Shown: in pieces, positions 1 to 8,182 of the stretch
Layout of the letters: every line of letters begins with the position of its first letter
Numbering within the stretch: position 1 is the stretch's first letter
Assembly: GCA_027020325.1 (NCBI GenBank)
Contig: JALUVT010000078.1
Coordinates: 1-8,657 of the forward strand
Length of the DNA stretch: 8,657 bases
Direction of reading: 5' to 3'
Source: a bacterium
GTDB taxonomy: Bacteria; Patescibacteriota; 4484-211
Notes under the pieces: model-generated
Told to the model about the DNA's origin: nothing
The model's input: only the letters and a program-made list of their open reading frames with translations
The model's database searches: none
Program-made: the position numbers and the translations under genes

Positions 1-3000
1 GCCGCCGAAAGCCAGGAATCAGTTAACAAAGAAATGCGGCTGATACCCAAAATAATCCGCCGTCCCCGCGCCGGTTTCTTCTGCTGAGCTTTTAATTCTT
101 GATTTACTTTTTGGAAACGGAGCCAGCTTACTTTAGTTCCCGGAATAAAACTGCTTTCCCCAGGATCTTCAATCCGCACCCATTCACTCATCTTGCGGAT
201 AATAATCTCAATGTGCTTATCGTGAATATCAACCGCTTGTGAAAGATAAACCTTTTGAATTTCCTGCAGTAAATATTTTTGTGCCGCCTGAACCCCTTTC
301 AATTTTACAATTTCCGCTAAAGGCAAATTCCCGGCCGTCAAAACATCTCCCGCACTGACCAAGTCTCCATCTTCAACTTTTAATTCTGTTGTTTCGGGAA
401 TTTCGTAACTCTTTTCCTCAACAATACGGTAAGAAAGCAAAATTTTATCTTTTTTAATCTTAACCTGACCACTAAAAGGAGCTTTAACTTCACCACGGTC
501 AACACTGGTCAAAAGAACCTGCCCCGCTTTGACTTTGGCTCCATCCTTAACCGCCAGAACATCATTAGGATGATAAGGAATTTCCTCACTGCCTTGTTCA
601 ACAGCCGTAATTGTCACTAAATTAACTCCTTCTTCCGCTAAGGGGGTAACGCTAACCTTGCCGGAAATATCAGCCAAAACCCCCGGCTCTTTGGGATTGC
701 GCGCCTCAAAAAGCTCATCCACCCGCGGCAAACCTTGAGTAATCTCTTCTTTTGCAATTCCCGCGCTGTGGAATGTTCGCAGAGTTAATTGTGTCCCCGG
801 TTCTCCAATCGACTGTGCCGCAATCACTCCCACTGCTTCACCCAAAGGAACTAAACCCTGCCCGTTCATATCTTGACCGTAACAAAGCTGGCAAACCCCC
901 GCCTCGGTACGACAGGTTAAAGGAGAACGAACGCGAACTTTTTCAATTCCCAGCTCATCAATCAGCTGCGCCATTTCATCATTAATAATCTCACCTTTTT
1001 TAACTAAAATGGTCTCGTTTTCTGGGTGAAGAATATCCTCCAACGCCACTCGCGTACGAATTTTTTCACTTAATGTTGTTAAGGCCCCGGCCGGAGGTCG
1101 TTCAATCTCTAGCCCTTCTTCACTGTGACAATCCTCTTCGCGAATTAACACATCGTGGGCTACATCAACTAAGCGTCGCGTTAAATATCCCGCATTCGCG
1201 GTCCGCAGTGCAGTATCAATCAAACCTTTTCTCCCTCCAATAGCTGAAAGAAATCCTTCAAAAGAACTTGCTCCTTCCAAGGTACTCGTCCGAATTGGTG
1301 TTTCCTTAATTTGCCCTTTTGAATCAACCATTAACCCCCGCATTGCCTGCAGTTGACGCAAAGTATCACGGTTCACTTTGGAAGAACGCGACTTAATTAA
1401 CATCCCAATCATACTTAAATCATCCAATTTTTCTAAAGCCTTTTCCGCTACCTCTTCCGTTGCCTTTTGCCATAAATCAATAATCTGGAGATAGCGCTCT
1501 TGTTTGGTAATTAAACCGTGATGATAATTTTTTTCAATTGCCTCAAGCTTCTTAGTTGTTTCTGCTAAAATTTCTTCACGCTCCGGCGGAATCCTAAAAT
1601 CTAGTGCAGCAAAAGAAATCCCCGGCAAAGTCGAATAAATTCGCCCTAAATCTTTAAGATTGTCAATCAAAAATTTTGTTTCTTCTTCTCCATAAAGCAT
1701 AAAGCAGTCCCGCAGAAGACGCTTCATTTTTTTGCGGGTTACTTCTTGATTATAAAAACGCATCTGCGGCGGTAATTTACTATTCAAAATCACCCGCCCG
1801 ACCGATGTTTCCAGCCATTGACCCTCCCAAAATAATTTAATCTGCGCCTGCAGTTCAACTGCTCCTTTCTCATAGGCTGCCAGGACATCCTCAAGAGAAA
1901 AGAACCGTGCTCCTTCACCTTTTCGCTGCGGCTGAATCACGGTCAAATAATAAACTCCCATCGCCAATTCATTCTTCATGTCAATAATTGGCCGGGCATC
2001 AGCTAATTTAAGAAAATTTTTGCTCGCCAGCATTTTTTCTTTTGCTTCCTCCACCGCCGCTGCGGCCAAGGGGAGGTGAACCGACATCGCATCACCGTCA
2101 AAATCAGCATTAAATCCCGCACAAATCGCCGGATGGAGCTGAATTGCTTCTCCATCAATTAAAATGGGATAAAAAGCTTGAATATTTTGACGGTGTAAAG
2201 TGGGAGGGCGATTTAATAAAATTGGATGATCCCGCGTCAATTCTTCGAGAATATCCCAGACTTCTCCTCCCCGCTCCTCCAATAATTCTTTGGCGGTTTT
2301 AAGATTCGCCGCATAATCGCGATGAATCAATTCCCGTAAAACAAAGGGACGGAAGAGCTCTAAAGCAATCTCTTTCGGCAACCCCGCTTGATTAACTTTT
2401 AACTCTGGGCCGACAACAATTACCGAACGGCCTGAATAATCAACTCTTTTTCCCAAAAGATTACGGCGGAAGCGTCCCTGCTTTCCTTTTAGAATTTCGG
2501 ACAAAGACTTTAAGGGGCGCCGGCTGCGTGTTGGCCGCCGCGGTCCTTCAATCAAAGTATCAATTGCTTCCTGCAACATCCGTTTTTCGTTTTGTAAAAT
2601 AATCGCCGGCGCCCCAAGGCGAATTAAATTTTTCAAACGCTGATTGCGGTTAATCACCCGCCGGTAAAGATCATTCAAATCCGAAGTAGCAAAGCGTCCC
2701 CCCGGCAGTTGAACAATGGGCCTCAATTCCGGCGGCATCACCGGCAAAACTGTTAAAACCATCCACGCCGGATCTATCTTAGCCTCATGTAACCCTTGGA
2801 GAATACGCAATCTTTTTACCAGGCGCGGGCGCTGGGATTTGCGTCCACTTTGCAGTTCCTCGCGCACGCGAGCAATTTCCTTAACCAAATCTACATTTCG
2901 CAATAATTGCTGAATTGCCTCCGCCCCCATTCCCGTAACAAAAAACTGGTCTGCTTTCCAGCGCGTCAGTTCGTAGAGATCATCTTCAGTTAAAATTGAT

Positions 3001-3755
3001 TTTACCTGCAATTTTTTAACCTTAAGCTCAACCCAGCGCATTTTTTCTTGTAATCGTGCTTCATAATCAGCCAATTTCTTTTGATAAAATAATTTCTGTT
3101 TGCGGATTTTTCGCCGCAGCGCCTCAATGCGAATTTCTAATCCCTCGCGCTCCTCTCCTTCTGCCGCAGCATTACTTAATTCTTTTTCTAAAGCCTGAAT
3201 CTTTTCTCTATTAACAGCAATGGCTTCTTTAAGCCTTTCATCTACTTTCTGACGCAGCTGGCCTAAACGGCGCTCATATTCCCGCGGAAGATTTTGCAGA
3301 ATTGCTTCGCGTTTTTCTTCATTAATTTGCAAAACAACATAACGGGCAAAATAGACGATGGCCTCAACATCCGAAGGCCGCATATCTAAGATAAAAGGAA
3401 TTTTATAGGGGCTGCGGCGCAAAAACCAAGTGTGGACCACCGGACTGGCCAAGGCAATATGCCCCAACCTTTCCCGCCGGACCAAAGAACGCGTTACCTC
3501 CACCCCACATTTGTCACAAACCACACCTTTATAACGCACCCCTTTGTATTTGCCGCAATAACATTCAAAATCGCGTTCGGGACCAAAAATTTTTTCGCAA
3601 AACAAACCATCTTTCTCGGCCTTAAAAGTACGATAATTAATTGTCTCCGCTTTCGTAACTTCTCCGTGAGACCAAGAAAGAATTGTCTCCGGCGAAGCCA
3701 GGGCAATTTTGAGGGCGTCAAATTCTTGGTTATAAAATAAATTATTGCGACTCAT
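1..3755 (-). CDS. rpoC: DNA-directed RNA polymerase subunit beta' (RpoC), C-terminus cut by window edge
   Basis: Largest subunit of RNA polymerase; it carries the catalytic magnesium site and works with RpoB, alpha and sigma in transcription. I translated all 1251 visible codons without meeting a stop or frameshift. In order: N-terminal zinc ribbon with C65, C67, C80 and C83; a charged helical insert at about 146-250; a rudder segment at 403-416; the [20 protein letters not shown] switch region; the NADFDGD metal motif (N549, with D551, D553, D555 binding Mg2+); the bridge helix around 828-866 ending [12 protein letters not shown]; second zinc site C876, C948, C955, C958; trigger loop from about 984 ([14 protein letters not shown]996 at the catalytic His position) with no large insert. 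The last visible residues, SWLSAA, match the conserved stretch near the C-terminus, so probably only some tens of residues are missing. The ATG overlaps the end of rpoB by 14 nt and has no clear Shine-Dalgarno, which suggests translational coupling. Unusual residues are listed in the findings. Confidence 0.98.
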   Translation of the reverse strand, partial: MSRNNLFYNQEFDALKIALASPETILSWSHGEVTKAETINYRTFKAEKDGLFCEKIFGPERDFECYCGKYKGVRYKGVVCDKCGVEVTRSLVRRERLGHIALASPVVHTWFLRRSPYKIPFILDMRPSDVEAIVYFARYVVLQINEEKREAILQNLPREYERRLGQLRQKVDERLKEAIAVNREKIQALEKELSNAAAEGEEREGLEIRIEALRRKIRKQKLFYQKKLADYEARLQEKMRWVELKVKKLQVKSILTEDDLYELTRWKADQFFVTGMGAEAIQQLLRNVDLVKEIARVREELQSGRKSQRPRLVKRLRILQGLHEAKIDPAWMVLTVLPVMPPELRPIVQLPGGRFATSDLNDLYRRVINRNQRLKNLIRLGAPAIILQNEKRMLQEAIDTLIEGPRRPTRSRRPLKSLSEILKGKQGRFRRNLLGKRVDYSGRSVIVVGPELKVNQAGLPKEIALELFRPFVLRELIHRDYAANLKTAKELLEERGGEVWDILEELTRDHPILLNRPPTLHRQNIQAFYPILIDGEAIQLHPAICAGFNADFDGDAMSVHLPLAAAAVEEAKEKMLASKNFLKLADARPIIDMKNELAMGVYYLTVIQPQRKGEGARFFSLEDVLAAYEKGAVELQAQIKLFWEGQWLETSVGRVILNSKLPPQMRFYNQEVTRKKMKRLLRDCFMLYGEEETKFLIDNLKDLGRIYSTLPGISFAALDFRIPPEREEILAETTKKLEAIEKNYHHGLITKQERYLQIIDLWQKATEEVAEKALEKLDDLSMIGMLIKSRSSKVNRDTLRQLQAMRGLMVDSKGQIKETPIRTSTLEGASSFEGFLSAIGGRKGLIDTALRTANAGYLTRRLVDVAHDVLIREEDCHSEEGLEIERPPAGALTTLSEKIRTRVALEDILHPENETILVKKGEIINDEMAQLIDELGIEKVRVRSPLTCRTEAGVCQLCYGQDMNGQGLVPLGEAVGVIAAQSIGEPGTQLTLRTFHSAGIAKEEITQGLPRVDELFEARNPKEPGVLADISGKVSVTPLAEEGVNLVTITAVEQGSEEIPYHPNDVLAVKDGAKVKAGQVLLTSVDRGEVKAPFSGQVKIKKDKILLSYRIVEEKSYEIPETTELKVEDGDLVSAGDVLTAGNLPLAEIVKLKGVQAAQKYLLQEIQKVYLSQAVDIHDKHIEIIIRKMSEWVRIEDPGESSFIPGTKVSWLRFQKVNQELKAQQKKPARGRRIILGISRISLLTDSWLSA

Positions 3756-6700
3756 CGGTGAGTTTTAATGGTTCAACCTCTAAGGACAACGAATTCAACT
3801 CCTTAACCAAAAGTTTGAATGATTCGGGAATTCGGGCCTCGGGGATTGGTTCTCCTTTAATAATCGCTTCAAAAGCCTTGGCTCGGCCCAAAACATCATC
3901 TGATTTAATAGTCAACATTTCCTGCAAAGTATGAGCCGCTCCATACGCTTCCAAGGCCCAAACCTCCATTTCTCCGACCCGCTGTCCTCCCATTTGTGCC
4001 TTCCCCCCCAAGGGCTGTTGTGTAATTAGGGAGTAGGATCCCGTGGAACGGGCATGAATTTTATCCTCAACCAGATGATGCAGCTTCATAATTTGGGCGT
4101 AACCAACGGTAATCGGATTTTCAAAGGCCTCTCCAGTCCGTCCATCATAAAGGACAACTTTACCCGAGGGATCAATCCCCGCTTCTTTTAATTTTTTGCG
4201 AATTAAGTCAACTTCTAAACGATCAAAAGCCGAGACCGCATAGTATTCATCTTTCTTTTCCGCCACCCAGCCTAAATGAGCTTCGAGTAATTGTCCAATA
4301 TTCATCCGTCCCAAAATCGAAATTGGATTAAGAAGAATGTCAATTACTGTTCCGTCTTCCATGTAAGGCATATCTTCATCAGGAACAATGCGCGCCACTA
4401 CTCCTTTTGAACCGTGACGACCCGCAATTTTATCACCAACTTTAATTTTCCGCAACTGCGCCACATAAACCCGAATAATTTTAAGCACTCCGGGCGGAAA
4501 TTCTTCAACATCTTCCTTGGTCAAAATCTGCACCGCAATAACGCGCCCCTTTTCTCCATGGGGCATGGTCAGAGAAGTATTGCGAATTTCCTTCGCTTTT
4601 TCTCCAAAAATCGCGCGCAAAAGCCTTTCTTCTGCTGTTAATTCCAATTCACCTTTAGGCGCTACCTTTCCGACCAAAATGTCCCCCGGTTTAACCTGCG
4701 CTCCCACAATAACAATTCCGCTTTCATCCAAATTACGCAAAGTTTCACTCGGCACATTAGGGATGTCCGGGGTAACCTCTTCCGGCCCCAGTTTAGTTTC
4801 CATTACCTGAGCTTCATAAGTCTTAATATGAATTGAGGTCAAAAGATCCTTTTTAACTACACTTTCCGAAATCACGATCGCATCTTCATAAGTATATCCA
4901 TCCCAAGGCATAAAGGCGACTAAAAGATCGCGCCCCAAGGCCAGTTCTCCTTTAGCATGAGAAGGTCCATCAACCAAAGGATCTCCTTTTTTGACCTTTT
5001 CTTTTGGTAAAACGCGTACTGTTTGGTTATAACAAGTTTTATTATTTGTCCGCTGAAATTTATGCACCCGATATTCTTTGGTCCCCAATTTTTTATACTT
5101 AATCCGAATTACCTCGGCATCAGCATATTCAATAACTCCATCATCTTCAGCCCAAATACTCCAACCCGAATCTTGAATCAAATTTTTTTCCCAGCCGGTC
5201 CCCACCCGACAAGGAGTGGGATTTATTAAAGGCACAGCCTGACATTGCATGTTTGCTCCCATTAAGGCGCGGTTACCAACATCAGAAGAAATAAAAGGAA
5301 TTAATCCTGCAGAAACCCCCAAAACCTGCGAAGGGTGCAAATCTATTAAATCAATCTGTTTACTAGAAGTAAAAACAAAGTCGCCCTGATAACGCACCGC
5401 CACAGTTTGATCCAAAATTTTCCCCTTTTCATCAATATTAAGCGTACTTTCGGCAATTCGGTATTGTTCTTCTTCATCCGCGGTTAAATAGACTTTTTCA
5501 TTTGTCAGATAAGCTCCATCACGCCGCTGTTCAACTTTTAGATAAGGTGTCTCTAAAAAACCATAACGGTTACGACGGGCAAAGAGGGCCATCGCTAAAT
5601 TGAGTCCAATATTGGGCCCCTCCGGAGTTTTGATAATACAAAGACGACCATAATGGGAAGGTTGAACATCTCGCACCGCCACGCCGGCTCGTTCCCGGTT
5701 TAACCCCCCCGGCCCCAAAGCTGAAATTCGGCGCAAGTGTTCTATTTCCGCCAAAGGATTGGTCTGTTCCATGTACTGCGAAAGGGGTGAAGTAGCAAAA
5801 AAATCACGCAAACTAGCTGCAATAGGACGGGGATTAACCAAAAGCGACGGAGTTAAACGTGCATCAACAGGAGTCAAGGAAAGGCGCTCCTGAATATTCC
5901 TTTCCAGCATCCGCATTCCGCGCTCAAAATTAATCCGCACCAAATCGCCGACCGCCCGAACACGGCGATTAGCCAAATGATCAATATTATCTGCAGGGGC
6001 TTGTTCGATATTTAGACGAATCAATTCCCGGACTGTCGCTAATAAATCTTCTTTTTGCAGCAGAAAATACTTTTCTGTTTCCGGAAAATCCAACCCCAAG
6101 CGTCGGTTTAACTTAAAACGGCCAATCGGACCCAAGGAAAAATAACGCGAATTTAAAAAAGTATTATTAAAAAAAGCTTCCGCATTTTCTAGAATACGCG
6201 GATCGCCGGGATTACTGCGCGTATAAATTTCCAACAAAGCCTCCTCGCGAGTAGTAGAAGGATCTTGGTTTAAAGTGCGGTTAATATAGGTCTGCGCCCC
6301 ACTAAAATCAGCAAAAAGATGTTTTAATTCGGCTTGCGAAATGCCAAATGCCTTTAGAAGTGCGGTAATCGGGAATCGGCCGCGTTGATTAATTCGCCCG
6401 TAAAGTTCTTCACCGCGATAGGTAACAATTTCTAGCCAAGCCCCGCGTTCGGGACGCACCGCTGCGGTATAAAGATTTTTCCCCAATCCTGAATTCCAAA
6501 CCGCTTCAAAATAAACACCGGGAGCCCGAATGAGCTGATTAACCACACAATGCTCAATTCCATTAAGAACAAAAGTCCCTCGTTCAGTAATCTGCGGTAA
6601 CCGCCCCAAAAACACTTCTTGTTCCAGAATTTCTCCTGTTTCAAGGTTGCTTAACTCAGCACGGGCAAAAATTTTCATCTCATAGGAACACCCTTTTAAT

Positions 6701-6933
6701 AAAGCTTCGCGCGGAGTAATCGTTGGTTCTTCTAATCGTGGCTGAGAAAAAGACAAACTATAACTATCGCCGGTGTAATCAGTAATGGGGGAAACACTTT
6801 CTAAAACTTCTTTTAAGCCTTGCGTAAGGAATTCTTGATAAGAATTCTTGGGGAGAGCAGTAAGATTAGGCGGCGTTGCCCGCGAACGGGAGCCCACCAA
6901 GCCAATATTGATGCGTTTAATCTTTGTCGGCAT
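3742..6933 (-). CDS. rpoB: DNA-directed RNA polymerase subunit beta (RpoB), complete
   Basis: Second-largest RNA polymerase subunit; it forms the other half of the active-site cleft, the RNA exit region and the rifampicin pocket. The protein has 1063 residues, short against E. coli (1342) and close to the compact bacterial forms, so the large Proteobacterial inserts are absent. Visible landmarks: lobe region with [11 protein letters not shown] (about 132-142); rifampicin region around 380-406 containing [16 protein letters not shown] and [11 protein letters not shown]; fork-loop segment [10 protein letters not shown] (435-444); [10 protein letters not shown] (C564 within it); catalytic-site lysines in [13 protein letters not shown] (K835 and K843, matching E. 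coli K1065 and K1073); and the C-terminal clamp/switch segment [20 protein letters not shown]. An in-frame TAG two codons upstream makes this ATG the first possible ATG start. No Shine-Dalgarno is visible before it. It is the first gene of an rpoB-rpoC unit driven by the promoter at 7066-7094; rplJ and rplL are not upstream. Confidence 0.98.
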   Translation of the reverse strand: MPTKIKRINIGLVGSRSRATPPNLTALPKNSYQEFLTQGLKEVLESVSPITDYTGDSYSLSFSQPRLEEPTITPREALLKGCSYEMKIFARAELSNLETGEILEQEVFLGRLPQITERGTFVLNGIEHCVVNQLIRAPGVYFEAVWNSGLGKNLYTAAVRPERGAWLEIVTYRGEELYGRINQRGRFPITALLKAFGISQAELKHLFADFSGAQTYINRTLNQDPSTTREEALLEIYTRSNPGDPRILENAEAFFNNTFLNSRYFSLGPIGRFKLNRRLGLDFPETEKYFLLQKEDLLATVRELIRLNIEQAPADNIDHLANRRVRAVGDLVRINFERGMRMLERNIQERLSLTPVDARLTPSLLVNPRPIAASLRDFFATSPLSQYMEQTNPLAEIEHLRRISALGPGGLNRERAGVAVRDVQPSHYGRLCIIKTPEGPNIGLNLAMALFARRNRYGFLETPYLKVEQRRDGAYLTNEKVYLTADEEEQYRIAESTLNIDEKGKILDQTVAVRYQGDFVFTSSKQIDLIDLHPSQVLGVSAGLIPFISSDVGNRALMGANMQCQAVPLINPTPCRVGTGWEKNLIQDSGWSIWAEDDGVIEYADAEVIRIKYKKLGTKEYRVHKFQRTNNKTCYNQTVRVLPKEKVKKGDPLVDGPSHAKGELALGRDLLVAFMPWDGYTYEDAIVISESVVKKDLLTSIHIKTYEAQVMETKLGPEEVTPDIPNVPSETLRNLDESGIVIVGAQVKPGDILVGKVAPKGELELTAEERLLRAIFGEKAKEIRNTSLTMPHGEKGRVIAVQILTKEDVEEFPPGVLKIIRVYVAQLRKIKVGDKIAGRHGSKGVVARIVPDEDMPYMEDGTVIDILLNPISILGRMNIGQLLEAHLGWVAEKKDEYYAVSAFDRLEVDLIRKKLKEAGIDPSGKVVLYDGRTGEAFENPITVGYAQIMKLHHLVEDKIHARSTGSYSLITQQPLGGKAQMGGQRVGEMEVWALEAYGAAHTLQEMLTIKSDDVLGRAKAFEAIIKGEPIPEARIPESFKLLVKELNSLSLEVEPLKLTDESQ

Positions 6934-7059
6934 AAACTAAGATTTTTAGATAAATTTTGGATAAAAATTTTTCGGACAGTCAGTAGCACTAATAATGAGC
7001 TCAAAATAAAAAAACTTGGCCTATGCTAGGCTGTCCACTAGATAAAAATCTTATAAAGT
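6934..7059 (-). promoter_or_regulatory. Structured 5' leader of the rpoB-rpoC transcript
   Basis: About 125 nt of non-coding sequence lie between the predicted transcription start (near 7059) and the rpoB ATG. It holds three nested or adjacent structures: an AT-rich hairpin near the 5' end (7041-7065, GATAAAA pairing with TTTTATC), a short GC-rich hairpin followed by a T-run (7003-7031), and a 6-bp inverted repeat GGACAG/CTGTCC (7031-7036 and 6974-6979) whose arms bracket the GC-rich hairpin. No open reading frame of note and no Shine-Dalgarno precede the rpoB ATG. A role in attenuation or feedback control of polymerase synthesis is an inference. I recognise no known riboswitch or ribosomal-protein leader. 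Confidence 0.45.
7003..7031 (-). terminator. Terminator-like hairpin inside the rpoB leader (possible attenuator)
   Basis: On the minus strand GCCTA-GCA-TAGGC forms a perfect 5-bp stem with a 3-nt loop, followed by CAAG and then TTTTTTTATTTT. It lies downstream of the rpoB promoter and upstream of the rpoB start, so if it terminates it would act as an attenuator. The stem is short and the T-run begins 4 nt after it, both weaker than a standard intrinsic terminator. Confidence 0.35.
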
Positions 7060-7065
7060 TTTATC

Positions 7066-7094
7066 CTTATAACTTAAAATTAACTCTTTGTCAA
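7066..7094 (-). promoter_or_regulatory. Sigma70-type promoter for rpoB-rpoC
   Basis: On the minus strand a perfect -35 box TTGACA (7089-7094) is followed after exactly 17 nt by the -10 box TATAAG (7066-7071, 5 of 6 to consensus). Transcription would begin near 7059. It sits in the gap between the upstream hydrolase pseudogene and rpoB and points at rpoB. This is the best promoter match in the window. Confidence 0.8.
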
Positions 7095-7222
7095 CCCCTA
7101 TCTGTGCGGTGTCTTCCGCTTATTCCGTAAAAGGTATCCACCTACGAAGATTAAAACTTTTGGGGAAGGAAGAGTGCAGAAATTAAAAAGAAAATACTAT
7201 ATTTGGCGCAACACCACTCTCT
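7095..7222. other. Intergenic stretch with no recognised feature
   Basis: Between the hydrolase stop codon and the rpoB promoter I see no gene, tRNA or convincing terminator. After the hydrolase stop on the minus strand, GGTG-TTG-CGCC can form a 4-bp stem (one G-T pair), but the following sequence is only loosely T-rich, so I do not call it. Confidence 0.5.
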
Positions 7223-8050
7223 CTACCACGGTCTTTGTTTCAAATCCTGCCGTAGTCGATAAACTTTTTCCGCTAAAACTACATTTTGTAGATCAATCTC
7301 CGTTACTATCATCTCCTCATTATTATGAGACAATTTTTTCACAACTCCCTGCAGGGGAACCACAACCTGGGAATGCCCAATCAATTCATCAATAAAACCA
7401 GGGGTAGAAAATTCCCCCGCGGCGTTACAATAAACTAAAACTATCTCGTTCTCAAAAGCGCGAGCCGAACAAAGAGCATCAACTAACTCCTCTTCCGCAG
7501 CGGGATTAATGGGCTCTACTAAACCACCTTTACCCTTCAGCCAATAACTAGGACAGCAAACAATTCTCACTCCCCGCTGAACCATTTTTCTAAAAATCTC
7601 GGGAAAAATTAGATCCCAACAAATAATTAGTCCCATTTTCCCCCAAGGAGTATTGAAAACGGCAATCTCATTACCGGGACTAATGTATTTCCTCTCGGAC
7701 AGCCATAAGTTGACCTTGCGATAACGAGCTCTAATTTTACCTCGCCGACTCAAATAATAAGTTGTGTTATAACGAATTCCACCTTCTTCTTCAATTATTG
7801 AGCCGGGGATAATATCTATTTGATAGTTAAAGGCCCAAGATTAAAAAATGTGCCGGTATTTATGTTCGCGATCGAGGTATTTCTCTTCCCCGGCCAAGGG
7901 GCCGGTAAGAAAATCTTCGGGAAAAATAATCATCTCCGCCCCCGCCGAACGGGCCTTTTTGATAAAGCTTTGCGCCCGCGCGAGGTTTTCTTCAACTTTT
8001 CTCGGTTTTATCTCCATTTGCACTAAAGCAATCTTAAATTTCTTTATCAT
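7223..8050 (-). pseudogene. Nitrilase-family carbon-nitrogen hydrolase, interrupted by an in-frame TAA
   Basis: Nitrilase-superfamily enzymes hydrolyse nitrile, amide or carbamoyl C-N bonds with a Glu-Lys-Cys triad; the substrate here cannot be told from sequence. The frame spans 275 codons, a normal length for the family, and all three catalytic residues are present: E45 in MIIFPEDF, K112 in ARYRKVNLW, C144 in GLIICWDLIFPE. Codon 70 (7841-7843) is TAA. Reading stays in the same frame on both sides (HIF-stop-SWAFNYQIDIIPGS), so this is a single nonsense change, for example CAA or AAA to TAA, not a frameshift. Translation would yield a 69-residue fragment lacking K112 and C144. Restart at an internal TTG (7753) would lack E45. 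The start ATG has GAAAGG 10 nt upstream (8061-8066). Decay looks recent because the rest of the frame is open. A sequencing error or readthrough is possible but less likely. Confidence 0.85.
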
Positions 8051-8072
8051 CTCTAAAAAACCTTTCTCTCTT

Positions 8073-8100
8073 ACTCTAACAAATAAAAAAATATTTTCAA
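8073..8100 (-). promoter_or_regulatory. Possible promoter for the hydrolase gene
   Basis: On the minus strand TTGAAA (8095-8100, 5 of 6 to the -35 consensus) is followed after 16 nt by TAGAGT (8073-8078, 4 of 6 to the -10 consensus). Transcription would start roughly 20 nt before the hydrolase ATG, leaving the GAAAGG Shine-Dalgarno inside the transcript. The placement fits, but the -10 box is weak and the region is AT-rich. Confidence 0.35.
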
Positions 8101-8159
8101 CTTAATTAAAAAATCAAGAGATACAATGCTTTGATTGCGGGGGGAATAGACAAAGAGCG

Positions 8160-8176
8160 TATAATAATTAAGAAGG
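8160..8176 (+). promoter_or_regulatory. Possible -10 box and Shine-Dalgarno of the glutamate dehydrogenase remnant
   Basis: A perfect TATAAT lies at 8160-8165, and AGAAGG at 8171-8176 sits 6 nt before the ATG, supporting that start. No good -35 partner is seen: TTGCGG at 8135-8140 gives a 19-nt spacer. A start about 7 nt after this -10 would trim the Shine-Dalgarno. The ribosome site is therefore more secure than the promoter. Confidence 0.35.
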
Positions 8177-8182
8177 TCCAAG

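Larger units (their letters stand above)
8051..8182. other. Divergent intergenic region between the hydrolase and glutamate dehydrogenase remnants
   Basis: These 132 nt separate two divergently oriented, damaged genes and should hold both promoters. The sequence is AT-rich apart from a run of six G (8139-8144). No RNA gene or open frame of its own is evident. Candidate promoter elements are listed separately. Confidence 0.6.

Noticed and set aside
3432..3740. Open frames on both strands over the rpoC N-terminus.
   Set aside because: They are shadows of the rpoC zinc-ribbon coding sequence, which is firmly identified in its own frame.
6813..7029. Short frames on both strands at the rpoB start and leader.
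   Set aside because: They overlap the RpoB N-terminus out of frame and show no family signature; the rpoB ATG is fixed by an in-frame stop just upstream.
7171..7220. Inverted repeat AGAGTG/CACTCT downstream of the hydrolase stop.
   Set aside because: Only 6 bp with a 38-nt loop and no T-run; expected by chance in a stretch of this size.
7174..7395. Plus-strand 73-codon frame starting GTG with a good GGAAGGA Shine-Dalgarno-like sequence just upstream.
   Set aside because: Most of it is antisense to the conserved C-terminal part of the hydrolase pseudogene, the protein has no recognisable family features, and no promoter is evident.
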